Counted from the first letter of the stretch, positions 37,827-46,125 are shown. The stretch is 64,000 nucleotides of DNA from Moritella sp. F3 (GCF_015082335.1 NZ_BLRL01000020.1:1-64000); one strand, 5' to 3'. Notes: generated from the sequence alone by a model not told the origin. Made by a program: numbers and translations.

Positions 37827-38906
37827 ATGTATATATCCAGATTGATTAGTTTAGCCTTGCGCAAGCTCACTGCTGAGTTACGTTGGGCTAATTTATTTTT
37901 GATTTTTTGTAGCTACTTAGCAGTTGTGTGGGGGCTGTTGTGGTTAAGTAATGAAACCGCACTCACCGATCCTCTGACTTTCTTTTATTATACCGTAGTG
38001 GTGATTTCTACGGTTGGTTTTGGTGATCTTTCGCCAAGCACGTCCAATGGCCAGTTGGTTGTTGCGCTTATCCAGATCCCATTTGGGTTGTTAATTTTTG
38101 GTGCCGCGATTGGTAAAACCACGCAAGCCATTGTCGCTATAGCAAGGAAAGGTATGAACGGAAAAAAAGATTTTAGTACGTACAGCGATCATATTTTAAT
38201 TTTAGGTTGGCGTGCACACCGCACCAAACGGATTTTAGAACTGATCCTTGCAGACAAAAAGCGCCACCAACGCAAAATTATTTTATGTGTAGAACGCGAA
38301 ATGAGTCATCCCTTTCCACAAATGTTGGATGTGGAATTTGCGCAACTCGAATCATTCACCGATCAAGATGAGCTAACGCGTATTGCCATGGCGCAAGCGA
38401 GTTCGATCATTGTTGATGGTGAGAATGATGAAATGACGTTATCAATGGCATTAAGTGCGTCATCACATGCTTCGAAACAGGCGCATATTAGTGCTTATTT
38501 CCATGAAGAAAGTAAAGCGGAATTACTGCGTGCTCATTGTCCTAATGTCGAATGTGCCAGTTCACGTCATGCTGAAATACTCGTGCGTACCATGCAATCA
38601 CCCGGTGCGAGTATTCTGCATGAACAACTGTTTTCAACGTTAGATGAAGCGACGCTGTATTGCTTAACATTAGATGATATACCGGAAATGACTGTCGGCG
38701 ATGTGTTTCAGCCACTGCGCGAAAAATACGGGATGACCTTGATGGCGATTGCTGATGATGAAAAGGGTGGCGGCTTTAAATTAAATCCAGGCATGGATAC
38801 GCAGCTGTATGCTGGGCAAATATTACATTATATCGCCAATGAACGGATCCGTAAGCAAGAGATCAATTGGGTTGATGTATTACTGCTGAAAATAGAAAAA
38901 GTGTAG
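37827..38906 (+). CDS. two-span potassium channel with RCK-type cytoplasmic domain
   Basis: 359 residues. Span 1 (about 22-40), a pore helix with selectivity filter T62-V-G-F-G-D67, and span 2 (about 75-97) form a KcsA-like pore; residues 115-250 are a TrkA-N/RCK Rossmann fold (DHILILGWRAHRTKRILELI), and a further domain follows to the C-terminus. The dinucleotide loop GWRAHR departs from GxGxxG, so nucleotide binding is doubtful. Starts six bases after the hydrolase stop, with TAGG as a weak ribosome site. Permits K+ flux across the inner membrane. Confidence 0.87.
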   Translation: MYISRLISLALRKLTAELRWANLFLIFCSYLAVVWGLLWLSNETALTDPLTFFYYTVVVISTVGFGDLSPSTSNGQLVVALIQIPFGLLIFGAAIGKTTQAIVAIARKGMNGKKDFSTYSDHILILGWRAHRTKRILELILADKKRHQRKIILCVEREMSHPFPQMLDVEFAQLESFTDQDELTRIAMAQASSIIVDGENDEMTLSMALSASSHASKQAHISAYFHEESKAELLRAHCPNVECASSRHAEILVRTMQSPGASILHEQLFSTLDEATLYCLTLDDIPEMTVGDVFQPLREKYGMTLMAIADDEKGGGFKLNPGMDTQLYAGQILHYIANERIRKQEINWVDVLLLKIEKV

Positions 38907-38917
38907 AGAAGGGAATA

Positions 38918-38956
38918 TCTGATACTGTTAGCACAAGTTTATGCAACAGTATCAGA
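38918..38956. terminator. long hairpin between the channel gene and ubiK
   Basis: A perfect 12-bp inverted repeat (TCTGATACTGTT/AACAGTATCAGA) with an inner GCA/TGC pair, between convergent genes. No long T-run follows, so termination is inferred from position. Confidence 0.6.
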
Positions 38957-38964
38957 TGGCTGAA

Positions 38965-39201
38965 CTATTTTTCTAATTCAGTTAAACGTGCTTCTAGCGC
39001 CGCTAATTTTTCACGAGTGCGTAATAACACTTTAGTTTGCACTTCAAACTCTTCACGATTAACCAGATCAAGTTTGTTTAGCTGTGACTGCAATACTTGA
39101 TGGATCTTCTTTTCAACTTCAGAGCCTAACGACTTTACACCCGTTGGTAATGATTCATGAATTTGCTTCGCGATTTCTTCTAATTTTTGTGGCTTGATCA
39201 T
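38965..39201 (-). CDS. ubiK: UbiK ubiquinone biosynthesis accessory factor
   Basis: 78-residue coiled-coil protein of the YqiC/BMFP family. The C-terminal half (about 45-78, VNREEFEVQTKVLLRTREKL) is a predicted coiled coil. In E. coli UbiK binds UbiJ and aids the soluble Ubi complex during aerobic ubiquinone synthesis. Monocistronic here, divergent from nothing obvious, with the repeat protein gene upstream on the same strand. Confidence 0.88.
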   Translation of the reverse strand: MIKPQKLEEIAKQIHESLPTGVKSLGSEVEKKIHQVLQSQLNKLDLVNREEFEVQTKVLLRTREKLAALEARLTELEK

Positions 39202-39294
39202 ACGGCACCTAATTGCGATTGAATGTAACTCGTCTTCATGAGACGTTAATGTTGCTTGTTGTTAGTCTAGCATTTTAATTATCGATTAATCGAT

Positions 39295-39906
39295 CTAAAA
39301 TGACTGCTGAAAATTGATCAGCGGTAATATTTTTACTACGCCGTTTTCTGCATAATTTAATAAACCGATCTGCAAACCTTGCAAGTTTTCGGTCATATTA
39401 AACAGTCCTATTTGGAATTTTGCTGTTTTGGCATAATTCATCACACCAAAATCCACTAATGATAACCTTTCACTGTAGTTTATCAGGCCGATATTAGCGC
39501 CAGCTACGGTTTTTGATAAATTGACCATAGCGAAATTAACGCCTTTAACATGGCTCGTATTGTTTACTAATGCCATATTAAAACCGGTATCACGGCCTAA
39601 ATGCCAATTGAATAAGCTGAATGACGCACCTGAGAATTCTTTATTTACTTTACTCGCGCCAAGCAATAAATTGAAACTGACACCTTCAAGCTTATCAACT
39701 TCGGATAAACCCAATACCGCCATATCGAAACCTTGTACTGTTTCTGTTTGACCATGAAACAGGGCAAGGCGAAAACCATTAACGTCTTGACCTGCTGGAG
39801 CGTTAAGACCAACTGTTGAAAATTGCGCTGGTAGTTCATTGGCAATTGCAGCCTGGCTTAGACTTAATGTGGCAAGCATTGCCAAACATATTTTCTTGAA
39901 TCCCAT
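39295..39906 (-). CDS. secreted short-repeat protein of unknown function
   Basis: 203 residues with a clear signal peptide (about 1-22, MGFKKICLAMLATLSLSQAA then IA-N). The mature part is about ten imperfect repeats of 17-20 residues with the pattern G-hydrophobic-x-hydrophobic-G/A-L/M-hydrophobic-N, for example GVNFAMVNLS, GANIGLINYS and LQIGLLNYAENG. This looks like a beta-solenoid or surface-repeat protein in the periplasm or outer membrane. I do not recognise a named function. GGAG lies just before the ATG. Confidence 0.72.
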   Translation of the reverse strand: MGFKKICLAMLATLSLSQAAIANELPAQFSTVGLNAPAGQDVNGFRLALFHGQTETVQGFDMAVLGLSEVDKLEGVSFNLLLGASKVNKEFSGASFSLFNWHLGRDTGFNMALVNNTSHVKGVNFAMVNLSKTVAGANIGLINYSERLSLVDFGVMNYAKTAKFQIGLFNMTENLQGLQIGLLNYAENGVVKILPLINFQQSF

Positions 39907-40031
39907 GAAAACTCCATATTAACAATGATGAGGGGAAATAACGTGTGCTCGATTATAGCGGAATTCGTCCGCGGGTCTTAATCATATTTTATTTTGATCT
40001 CATCAACGTCGACTGCGGCGCTAATAATGCC

Positions 40032-40910
40032 TTAGGGTTTGACCATGCTAAAAAACTCAGTGATCACCGGTTCGTCAAAGCGTTTACGCTGACAGCATAA
40101 ACCCAGATCAAAGGGTTCAATTTTATTGCTGTTCTCAAAGGTTAATACCCGATCGCGAACGGGACTGTTATCAACCACTACGGCAGGGGCAATACCTACG
40201 CCTAACCCTAATGCCACCATGCTGACGATGGCCTCATGACCAGCTACCGTGGCATAAATACTCGGTTTAATTTTCATCTGCTTAAACCATTTATCAATAC
40301 GCTTACGAGCGGGGCCGTGTTCAGGCAGGATAAAGGGCACTGAATTCCAGTCAATGGACTCCTGCATGATTTGTTGCTGCACTTGGCACGAGATCACAGG
40401 GGTAATGATAGACAGCGGTACTTTGGCTATTTCGACAAACTTTAAGCGGTTAGATATTTGGTCTGGATGCGCTGCAATGGCAATATCAATGCTTTCTTCA
40501 TCAACCAATTGCATGCCCATCGCAGCATCTCCAGTGATCAGCTTTAGCTCTACATTTGGGTGTAGTAAGCGGAATTTGTCTAATATAGGCGGTAAATGAC
40601 TGTAGGCAGCGGTGACTGAGCAGAAAATTTTAAGCTCACCATCGAGCTCGCCACTGTGGCAGCTTAGATCGGCTTTCAGTTGCGTCCAGTTCTCGAGAGT
40701 TTGCTGGGCAAAACTGCGCAGGCGTTTGCCACTTTCTGTTAATGCGACGGATCTATTATCACGGGTAAAGATTTGGCTGCCGACGGATTCTTCTAATCGT
40801 TGCATAGTGCGCGTCAGTGTCGACGTGCTGACATGCATCGCCTCTGCGGTTTTACCAAAGTGCAATGTCGTGGCTAAATGTAAAAAAAGTTGTAGTGAGC
40901 GAATGTCCAT
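40032..40910 (-). CDS. ilvY: IlvY, LysR-type activator of ilvC
   Basis: 292 residues: N-terminal helix-turn-helix (about 1-60, HFGKTAEAMHVSTSTLTRTM) and an effector domain with the IlvY-specific run IFCSVTAAYSHLPPILDKFR and ATVAGHEAIVSMVALGLGVG. In E. coli IlvY activates ilvC when bound by acetolactate or acetohydroxybutyrate, the ilvC substrates. Divergent from ilvC across 343 bp, as in E. coli. Confidence 0.94.
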   Translation of the reverse strand: MDIRSLQLFLHLATTLHFGKTAEAMHVSTSTLTRTMQRLEESVGSQIFTRDNRSVALTESGKRLRSFAQQTLENWTQLKADLSCHSGELDGELKIFCSVTAAYSHLPPILDKFRLLHPNVELKLITGDAAMGMQLVDEESIDIAIAAHPDQISNRLKFVEIAKVPLSIITPVISCQVQQQIMQESIDWNSVPFILPEHGPARKRIDKWFKQMKIKPSIYATVAGHEAIVSMVALGLGVGIAPAVVVDNSPVRDRVLTFENSNKIEPFDLGLCCQRKRFDEPVITEFFSMVKP

Positions 40911-41253
40911 ATTGGCTTTTTCCTGACCGTATAGGGTTTATTTATTGTTATTATTAGCTTTATTATTGTGGCTAATCTTTTTTTTCAAAAAAACGACTTG
41001 CGCTAAAATAGGGTAAAAAACTGTTTATTCTTTAATTTGTGAAATATTTGTATGAACAGTCTCTATTTCACTATTTTAAAACCTGATATTAACCTGATTT
41101 GCATTGGAAAAATGGTTACGTTGCAGAAAGTGCAACACTGTATTGTAAATATATCATTTCCAGCAATGAGTAACTTAGCATATAGTGAATACATAGCGCA
41201 TCACTGGAGTTGTGATGGCACATTTTAATTATTAAATTCTCATGGAGAGCAAC
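40911..41253. promoter_or_regulatory. ilvY-ilvC divergent control region
   Basis: 343 bp between two divergent genes. It holds the TTGCA-N5-TGCAA palindrome listed separately and AT-rich sequence near ilvY. I did not find a clear hexamer pair for either promoter. Confidence 0.5.
41121..41135. promoter_or_regulatory. candidate IlvY operator
   Basis: A perfect TTGCA-N5-TGCAA palindrome, which also satisfies the LysR-family T-N11-A rule, 119 bp upstream of the ilvC start. IlvY operators in E. coli are of this kind. A second operator, expected next to it, is not obvious. Confidence 0.6.
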
Positions 41254-42729
41254 ATGGCTAACTATTTTAACACTTTAAACTTACGCCAACAGTTAGAGCA
41301 ACTTGGCAAATGTCGTTTTATGGATCGCAGTGAATTCACTGACGGTTGTAACTTCATTAAAGATTGGAACATAGTAGTAGTCGGTTGTGGCGCGCAAGGT
41401 CTTAACCAAGGCCTAAACATGCGTGATTCTGGTCTTAATATTTCTTATGCATTACGTGGCGCAGCAATTGCTGAAAAACGTCAATCTTTCCTAAATGCAT
41501 CTGAAAATGGTTTCGTTGTAGATACATACGAAAACTTAATCCCACAAGCGGATCTAGTATTAAACCTTACTCCTGATAAACAGCATTCAAATGTTGTTGA
41601 AACGATCATGCCGTTGATGAAGAAAGATTCAACGCTTGCTTACTCGCACGGTTTCAATATCGTTGAAGAAGGCATGCAAGTTCGTTCAGACATTACAGTA
41701 GTAATGGTTGCACCTAAGTGTCCTGGTTCTGAAGTACGTGAAGAATACAAACGTGGTTTCGGTGTTCCAACACTAATCGCTGTTCACCCAGAAAATGACC
41801 CGAAAGGTGACGGTCTTGCGATTGCTAAAGCATACGCATCGGCTACAGGTGGCGATCGCGCTGGTGTACTTGAGTCTTCGTTTGTTGCTGAAGTTAAATC
41901 TGACCTTATGGGTGAGCAAACTATCCTTTGCGGTATGTTACAAACAGGCGCAATCCTAGCATTTGATAAAATGGTTGCTGACGGTAAGTCACCAGCATAC
42001 GCAGGTAAATTGATTCAGTTTGGTTGGGAAACTATCACTGAAGCACTTAAGTATGGCGGCATCACTAACATGATGGATCGTCTATCTAACCCTGCTAAAA
42101 TTAAAGCGTTCGAAATGGCTGAAGAAATGAAAACAACGCTTCGCCCATTATTCGAAAAGCACATGGATGACATCATCACTGGTCACTTTTCATCAACGAT
42201 GATGGCTGACTGGTCAAACGATGACGTTAACCTACTTAAATGGCGTAAAGAGACTGGCGAAACTGCATTCGAGAACTACCCAGAATCAGACATCGTTATT
42301 GACGAGCAAGAATTCTTCGACAACGGTACGTTATTCGTAGCTATGATTAAAACGGGTGTTGAACTCGCATTCGAAAGCATGGTTGCTTCAGGTATCGTTG
42401 ATGAGTCTGCATACTACGAGTCACTACATGAAACGCCATTAATCGCGAACACGATTGCACGTAAGCGTTTATATGAAATGAACGTTGTTATCTCTGATAC
42501 AGCAGAATACGGTTGTTACCTATTTGCTCATGAAGCGGGTCCACAACTACGTGACTACGTAAATGCGCTACCAACTGAACTGATGGGTTCTGCATTCGCT
42601 GCTGAATCTAACAGTGTTGATAATGCTCGTCTAATCGACGTGAACGAAGAAATTCGTAATCACCCTGTAGAAGTTATTGGTAAGAAACTACGTGGTTACA
42701 TGTCAGACATGAAAAAAATCGTTGGCTAA
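41254..42729 (+). CDS. ilvC: ketol-acid reductoisomerase IlvC
   Basis: NADPH-dependent isomeroreductase, second common step of branched-chain synthesis. 491 residues, the long (class II) form as in E. coli: Rossmann motif VVVGCGAQGLNQGLNMRDSG, then two knotted helical domains with DLMGEQTILCGML and ESLHETPLIANTIARKRLYE. ATG 41254 follows GGAGAG and gives the family N-terminus MANYFNTLNLRQQL; ATG 41242 would add four residues. Strong codon bias. Own terminator. Confidence 0.97.
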   Translation: MANYFNTLNLRQQLEQLGKCRFMDRSEFTDGCNFIKDWNIVVVGCGAQGLNQGLNMRDSGLNISYALRGAAIAEKRQSFLNASENGFVVDTYENLIPQADLVLNLTPDKQHSNVVETIMPLMKKDSTLAYSHGFNIVEEGMQVRSDITVVMVAPKCPGSEVREEYKRGFGVPTLIAVHPENDPKGDGLAIAKAYASATGGDRAGVLESSFVAEVKSDLMGEQTILCGMLQTGAILAFDKMVADGKSPAYAGKLIQFGWETITEALKYGGITNMMDRLSNPAKIKAFEMAEEMKTTLRPLFEKHMDDIITGHFSSTMMADWSNDDVNLLKWRKETGETAFENYPESDIVIDEQEFFDNGTLFVAMIKTGVELAFESMVASGIVDESAYYESLHETPLIANTIARKRLYEMNVVISDTAEYGCYLFAHEAGPQLRDYVNALPTELMGSAFAAESNSVDNARLIDVNEEIRNHPVEVIGKKLRGYMSDMKKIVG

Positions 42730-42762
42730 TACCTGATGTAAGCATCAAGGTTTAGTTGATAT

Positions 42763-42798
42763 AGCCCGGTAAGCATGACGATGTTTACCGGGCTTTTT
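42763..42798 (+). terminator. terminator of ilvC
   Basis: A 10-bp perfect stem (AGCCCGGTAA/TTACCGGGCT) with a 12-base loop, followed by T5. Confidence 0.88.
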
Positions 42799-42863
42799 AG
42801 ATCTTGCTAAGCTGAGTTTAATTTATCTTCATTGCAGAATGACTCAGCAGTAATTAATGCCTG

Positions 42864-44102
42864 TTATGCCTGTGGCGGTGTACTTTCAGCGTTAGAAACA
42901 ACGGCATCAATTTGTACCAAAGCACCCATCGGGATAGCTGCAACGCCAATGATCGTTCTTGCTGGCAGATTGCTGTTAAAGAACGTGGTGTAAATTGCAT
43001 TTATAGCATCAATATCGGCGATATCTTTAACTTGGATATTCACTTTAACGATATCATCCATAACGTGATCAACACTTGCTAGAATTGCTTTAATGTTGTT
43101 TAAGCATTGCGTAGCCTGTGCTTTCACATTTCCCGTTACTAATACATTGGTTTTTGGATCTAAAGGTAATTGACCAGCAACATGATTGTAATGAGAAAAC
43201 GCGACAGTGTGTGAGCAGGACATTATTGGTGCATTATCAGTGTTGCTTGCTTCTATAACGAGCAAGCGCGTGTCTTCAGGAAGTTGTGGCGGGGTGCCAT
43301 CTCCGTGTGAAACCGATGTGTCAATTTGTATTAAAGCGTCCATCGGTAAAGCGGTCGCATTAACGACAGAGCGTGCAGGAACATAGCTTGGAAAAAATGT
43401 GGCACAAACTGCGTTTACTGCTTCAATATCGGCGATATTTTTAAGGAATATGGTGGTTTTAACGATATCGTTCATATCATGGTTGATGCTTTCTAAAATG
43501 GCTTTGATGTTATTTAAACACTGCGTTGTCTGCTCTTTTATGCCACCTGCGACTAATTCACCAGTCTTGGTATCTATAGGTAATTGTGCTGATATATTAT
43601 TGTAATGAGAGAAAGCGACTGTTTGTGTGGAGGTCGAACTTATTGGCGCACTGTCTGTGTTTCTTGCCAATTTAATAAGCGCACAAGGCGCTTGTGGCGC
43701 TGTACCTTCACCGTTGGAGATCAGGGCTTCAATTTGTACTAAAGCGTCATTCAAAGGTAAAGCTGCTATTGCTACTGTAGTCCGTGTCGGAAGGTAGCTT
43801 TGAAAGAATGCCGCATAAACTTCGTCTACAGCGTCCATATCTGAGATATTCTTCAGGAAGATAGTGAGTTTAATTACATCGTCCATCACATGGTCAGTAC
43901 TTTCTATAATCGCTTTAATATTCGTTAAACACTGCTTTACCTGCTCTTTTATACTACCCACTACAATTTCACCGGTGCTAGGATCTACCGGTAATTGTGC
44001 TGAAATATTATTGTAATGAGAGAAAGCGACAGTTTGAGTTGATGCTGTATTTTGAGGTGCAGTTTCAGTGTTTCTTGACGCTTTTATGATGACGTTATTC
44101 AT
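42864..44102 (-). CDS. triple-domain RidA (YjgF/UK114) protein
   Basis: One 412-residue chain made of three RidA domains: about 1-135, 142-272 and 280-412. Each has a QTVAFSHYN or HTVAFSHYN segment, a QLP-[VIL]-D strand, a QCLxNIKAI helix and the substrate-carboxylate Arg equivalent to E. coli RidA R105 (R107, R244 and R382; spacing 137 and 138). Each ends in a similar G/S-rich linker (GEGTAPQ, GDGTPPQ, AESTPPQ). RidA enzymes are homotrimers with sites at subunit interfaces and hydrolyse enamine/imine intermediates such as those from IlvA. The chain probably folds as a pseudo-trimer. The catalytic Glu120 equivalent is Glu in domain 1 (E125) but Asp in domains 2 and 3 (D261, D399). AGGATA precedes the ATG. 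Confidence 0.9.
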   Translation of the reverse strand: MNNVIIKASRNTETAPQNTASTQTVAFSHYNNISAQLPVDPSTGEIVVGSIKEQVKQCLTNIKAIIESTDHVMDDVIKLTIFLKNISDMDAVDEVYAAFFQSYLPTRTTVAIAALPLNDALVQIEALISNGEGTAPQAPCALIKLARNTDSAPISSTSTQTVAFSHYNNISAQLPIDTKTGELVAGGIKEQTTQCLNNIKAILESINHDMNDIVKTTIFLKNIADIEAVNAVCATFFPSYVPARSVVNATALPMDALIQIDTSVSHGDGTPPQLPEDTRLLVIEASNTDNAPIMSCSHTVAFSHYNHVAGQLPLDPKTNVLVTGNVKAQATQCLNNIKAILASVDHVMDDIVKVNIQVKDIADIDAINAIYTTFFNSNLPARTIIGVAAIPMGALVQIDAVVSNAESTPPQA

Positions 44103-44151
44103 ATGATATTTATCCTATTTGATATGATTATAGTTCGATGTTGTTGGCTCG

Positions 44152-44194
44152 AGTATACGTAATAGGGATGAACAATCTTTGAACTTAATCACAA
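44152..44194 (-). promoter_or_regulatory. triple-RidA promoter with CRP/FNR-type site
   Basis: On the minus strand, TATACT (44157-44152) lies 50 bp before the start codon, and TTGTGATTAAGTTCAAAG (44194-44177) is centred 31 bp upstream of the hexamer centre, about -41 relative to a start seven bases after it. Its left half TGTGA is a perfect CRP half-site; the right half TCAAA has one mismatch. It also fits an FNR box (TTGAT-N4-ATCAA) with two mismatches. Same geometry as at arcA. Confidence 0.55.
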
Positions 44195-44465
44195 AATGAG
44201 TTATTTGGCGGTCTGTATCCTGTTGATTTTGAAGTGTTTTATTATGCGTGCCAATGTTTTTATTATGGCCTTACAAGCGTGTAAATACGGCATTTTTTTT
44301 TAAATTATTGATTATATTAAATTTGATTTTGTACAGTTTTGTTATGCTTAGGTTAATAACTTGAATTGCTAAATATTATGCAAGTTAACTGCGTATCTAT
44401 ACATAAAGTAGTGCCTTTTTGTTTTTTATAATTTGCTAACTTGATCATATTTTTACGCGAGATAT
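44152..44465 (-). repeat. paralogous upstream region, copy at the triple-RidA gene
   Basis: Colinear with 51222-51536 upstream of arcA. Blocks at matched distance from the -10 (44152 and 51222): the CRP/FNR-type site at +25 in both; GTGTTTTATTATGC (44234 and 51304), 14 of 14 identical, at +82 in both; a 40-base block (44361-44400 and 51433-51472) with 32 identities and no gap; AATTTGCTA...GATCAT (44431 and 51501) at +279 in both. Similarity fades beyond about 44465. Confidence 0.85.
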
Positions 44466-44606
44466 TATTTTTCTGGGGTAGGGATAGAGCCTGCCCCGAA
44501 CTTGCAGCTGTGGCTAAAAACGGTATTTAATATTGATAGTGGCGCGTGTCATGTTGGATTTAAAGCGGGGGAGTCGTCTATGTTTGAGCTGTTGTTAGTA
44601 TGCGTG

Positions 44607-44640
44607 GTTAGCATGTATATCAATTGCTATACATGCTAAC
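44607..44640. terminator. hairpin downstream of the gst-like gene
   Basis: A perfect 13-bp inverted repeat (GTTAGCATGTATA/TATACATGCTAAC) with an eight-base loop, 18 bp past the gst-like stop codon. No T-run follows on the minus strand; position suggests a terminator or 3' stabiliser. Confidence 0.55.
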
Positions 44641-44657
44641 ACTTGGTCTAGATCAAC

Positions 44658-45407
44658 CTAAATAGCGTAAGTCGTAATGAGGTATTTCACGATGGCTTTT
44701 GACTCAAACATATCCACGTTGGTATTCGGGTCTTTTAAGAACGGCACTTGTACTGTGCCGTGTTCAGCAAAAAATGCACTGCGCTTAGTTTCGGGTAACG
44801 GACTGTATTCACCAGGGCTTAAGCGTCTTGTTGCCGGGCCTAGTTCACCAAATCTCTGCTTACCTAAATTAACCAACAAATATGGCAGTTCTAATTCACA
44901 TAAAGTTTCACGCACTGGACGCGAATAAGGGCTACTTTCAAAACTATATAATACTAGCGGGTCGGTTGGCTCGATTGCTGGGGTTTTTGTTTTACCTGCG
45001 TTCAAACGAATTAACGATGCCGTTGTTGAACTGGCATAGTTAAATAGATTGGCTCGTAACCGGATCGGTGCGCTGCAATTACCATAATGTTTGTATAAAT
45101 AGGTGATTATTTCAGATGCAGAATTGAGGATGGTCTGAGTATTTTTATCGATCAAAAATGGAATTTTATCTGTGCTGTACATTTCTTGCAGTTGTTGCTT
45201 GTGGCGATCGCCGCCTTTGGGGCAAGGAATAATCAGTACATCAAGATTCAATTCTGAGATTGCTTCACGTACTAAGCGGCACAGTGGATCGGCTTCGTTG
45301 TCATACATGATTAACGGATCTTGCTCATTAATCGTGGTTTTGGCTGCTTTGGTACCAGCCCATAAGCGCGTTTGTGAAGCCAGTGCAGAAGTCAGTAGAT
45401 TAAACAT
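44658..45407 (-). CDS. tandem thioredoxin-fold (GST N-terminal-like) protein
   Basis: 249 residues with two glutathione S-transferase N-terminal-type domains in a row: about 30-112 (PLIMYDNEADPLCRLVREAI through IPFLIDKN and the SASEIITYL loop) and about 155-249 (PLVLYSFESSPYSRPVRETL, VQVPFLKDPNT, FESKAIVKYL). Neither has the helical C-terminal GST domain. Each VPFL/IPFL segment carries the cis-proline, and each E/D-S-x-x-I segment the glutathione-binding Ser. An N-terminal helix (1-25) precedes them. Function unknown; thiol or glutathione chemistry is a guess. Only a weak ribosome site precedes the start. It lies between argR and the triple-RidA gene on the same strand. Confidence 0.78.
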   Translation of the reverse strand: MFNLLTSALASQTRLWAGTKAAKTTINEQDPLIMYDNEADPLCRLVREAISELNLDVLIIPCPKGGDRHKQQLQEMYSTDKIPFLIDKNTQTILNSASEIITYLYKHYGNCSAPIRLRANLFNYASSTTASLIRLNAGKTKTPAIEPTDPLVLYSFESSPYSRPVRETLCELELPYLLVNLGKQRFGELGPATRRLSPGEYSPLPETKRSAFFAEHGTVQVPFLKDPNTNVDMFESKAIVKYLITTYAI

Positions 45408-45461
45408 AGCGTAAATCCGTTCAGCTAAATGATTAGTCTAAATACAATTTTTAGAAAGATC

Positions 45462-45495
45462 TATTAGATTAATCTAGTGATTGAATAATCTAATA
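45462..45495. promoter_or_regulatory. nested palindromes upstream of the gst-like gene
   Basis: TATTAGATT (45462-45470) and AATCTAATA (45487-45495) form a perfect 9-bp inverted repeat, and a separate perfect palindrome TAGATTAATCTA lies at 45465-45476. It sits between argR's stop codon and the gst-like start, so it could be an operator. No T-run is present. Confidence 0.4.
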
Positions 45496-45506
45496 AATAA
45501 GGATAA

Positions 45507-46001
45507 TTAGTTTATTGATTCAGTATTTGGTTGACCGAGGAGTAATCGAACAACGCACTCACAATCTTCGATTCGATTGATACTTTTAGGTGCCACCATC
45601 ACCATATCGTTACCTGCAACTGCGCCTAATATTTCGGGATGTGGATTCAAGTCAAGTAACCGAGCGATGAGTTGCGCACAACCGGGGGGCGTTTTGATGA
45701 CGACCACTGACTGGTTGTGAGTGATAAATTCAATCTTGGTTGATACTGATACATCGGTATGTCGCGACTTACCTTCAGTGGGTAATTGATATATTTTTTT
45801 ACCATAAGCATCTGTTACTTTGATTACATTTAAGCGGGACAGCATTCTAGATACTGTTGATTGATTAATTTGGTTGTAGCCAAGCTTAATTAATCGTTGG
45901 CGAATATCATCTTGAGTATGAAGACGCTCTATTTTTAGCAGATTTTTACATGCATCGGTTATGTTGTCATTATAGGCGGTAGATTGTTCTATATTATTCA
46001 T
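45507..46001 (-). CDS. argR: ArgR-family regulator of the arginine deiminase region, with Asn at the Asp128 position
   Basis: 164 residues: an N-terminal winged helix (about 15-75, with NQINQSTVSRMLSRLNVIKV) and a C-terminal hexamerisation/ligand domain (about 90-160). The conserved PGCAQLIARLLD helix is present. The ligand motif, GTIAGDDT in E. coli, reads GAVAGNDM: Asp128, which contacts arginine, is Asn131 here, while Asp129 is kept (D132). The codon is AAC at 45611-45609. The gene is 174 bp downstream of pyrI and 99 bp upstream of the gst-like gene. It may be the housekeeping ArgR or, more likely from its position, a local regulator of the ADI genes. GAGGT precedes the ATG. Confidence 0.85.
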   Translation of the reverse strand: MNNIEQSTAYNDNITDACKNLLKIERLHTQDDIRQRLIKLGYNQINQSTVSRMLSRLNVIKVTDAYGKKIYQLPTEGKSRHTDVSVSTKIEFITHNQSVVVIKTPPGCAQLIARLLDLNPHPEILGAVAGNDMVMVAPKSINRIEDCECVVRLLLGQPNTESIN

Positions 46002-46125
46002 GCATACCTCGATGGACTTATCTCTGTACGTGGATAGTTACACTTAGTTACCCATAATTAGATAGTTTTTTTCAGGTTAAGTCTATTAAATAATTGGTGT
46101 TATGTGGCACAGGCGGCCTTTCGTA

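Larger units (their letters stand above)
44103..44657. other. ridA3-gst intergenic region
   Basis: 555 bp. Bases 44152-44465 are paralogous to the arcA upstream region and hold the triple-RidA promoter; 44607-44640 is a hairpin after the gst-like gene. The rest (44466-44606) has no recognisable content. Confidence 0.6.

Noticed and set aside
44366..44383. TTGCTAAATATTATGCAA and its arcA counterpart (51438-51455) as ArgR boxes
   Set aside because: The half-sites do not keep the ARG-box spacing (TGAAT-N4-ATTCA). The block is conserved but the protein that binds it cannot be named.
44580..44639. 19-residue ORF MFELLLVCVVSMYINCYTC with GGGGAG upstream
   Set aside because: It lies across the perfect inverted repeat downstream of the gst-like gene and points away from any gene it could serve; the hairpin explains the sequence better.
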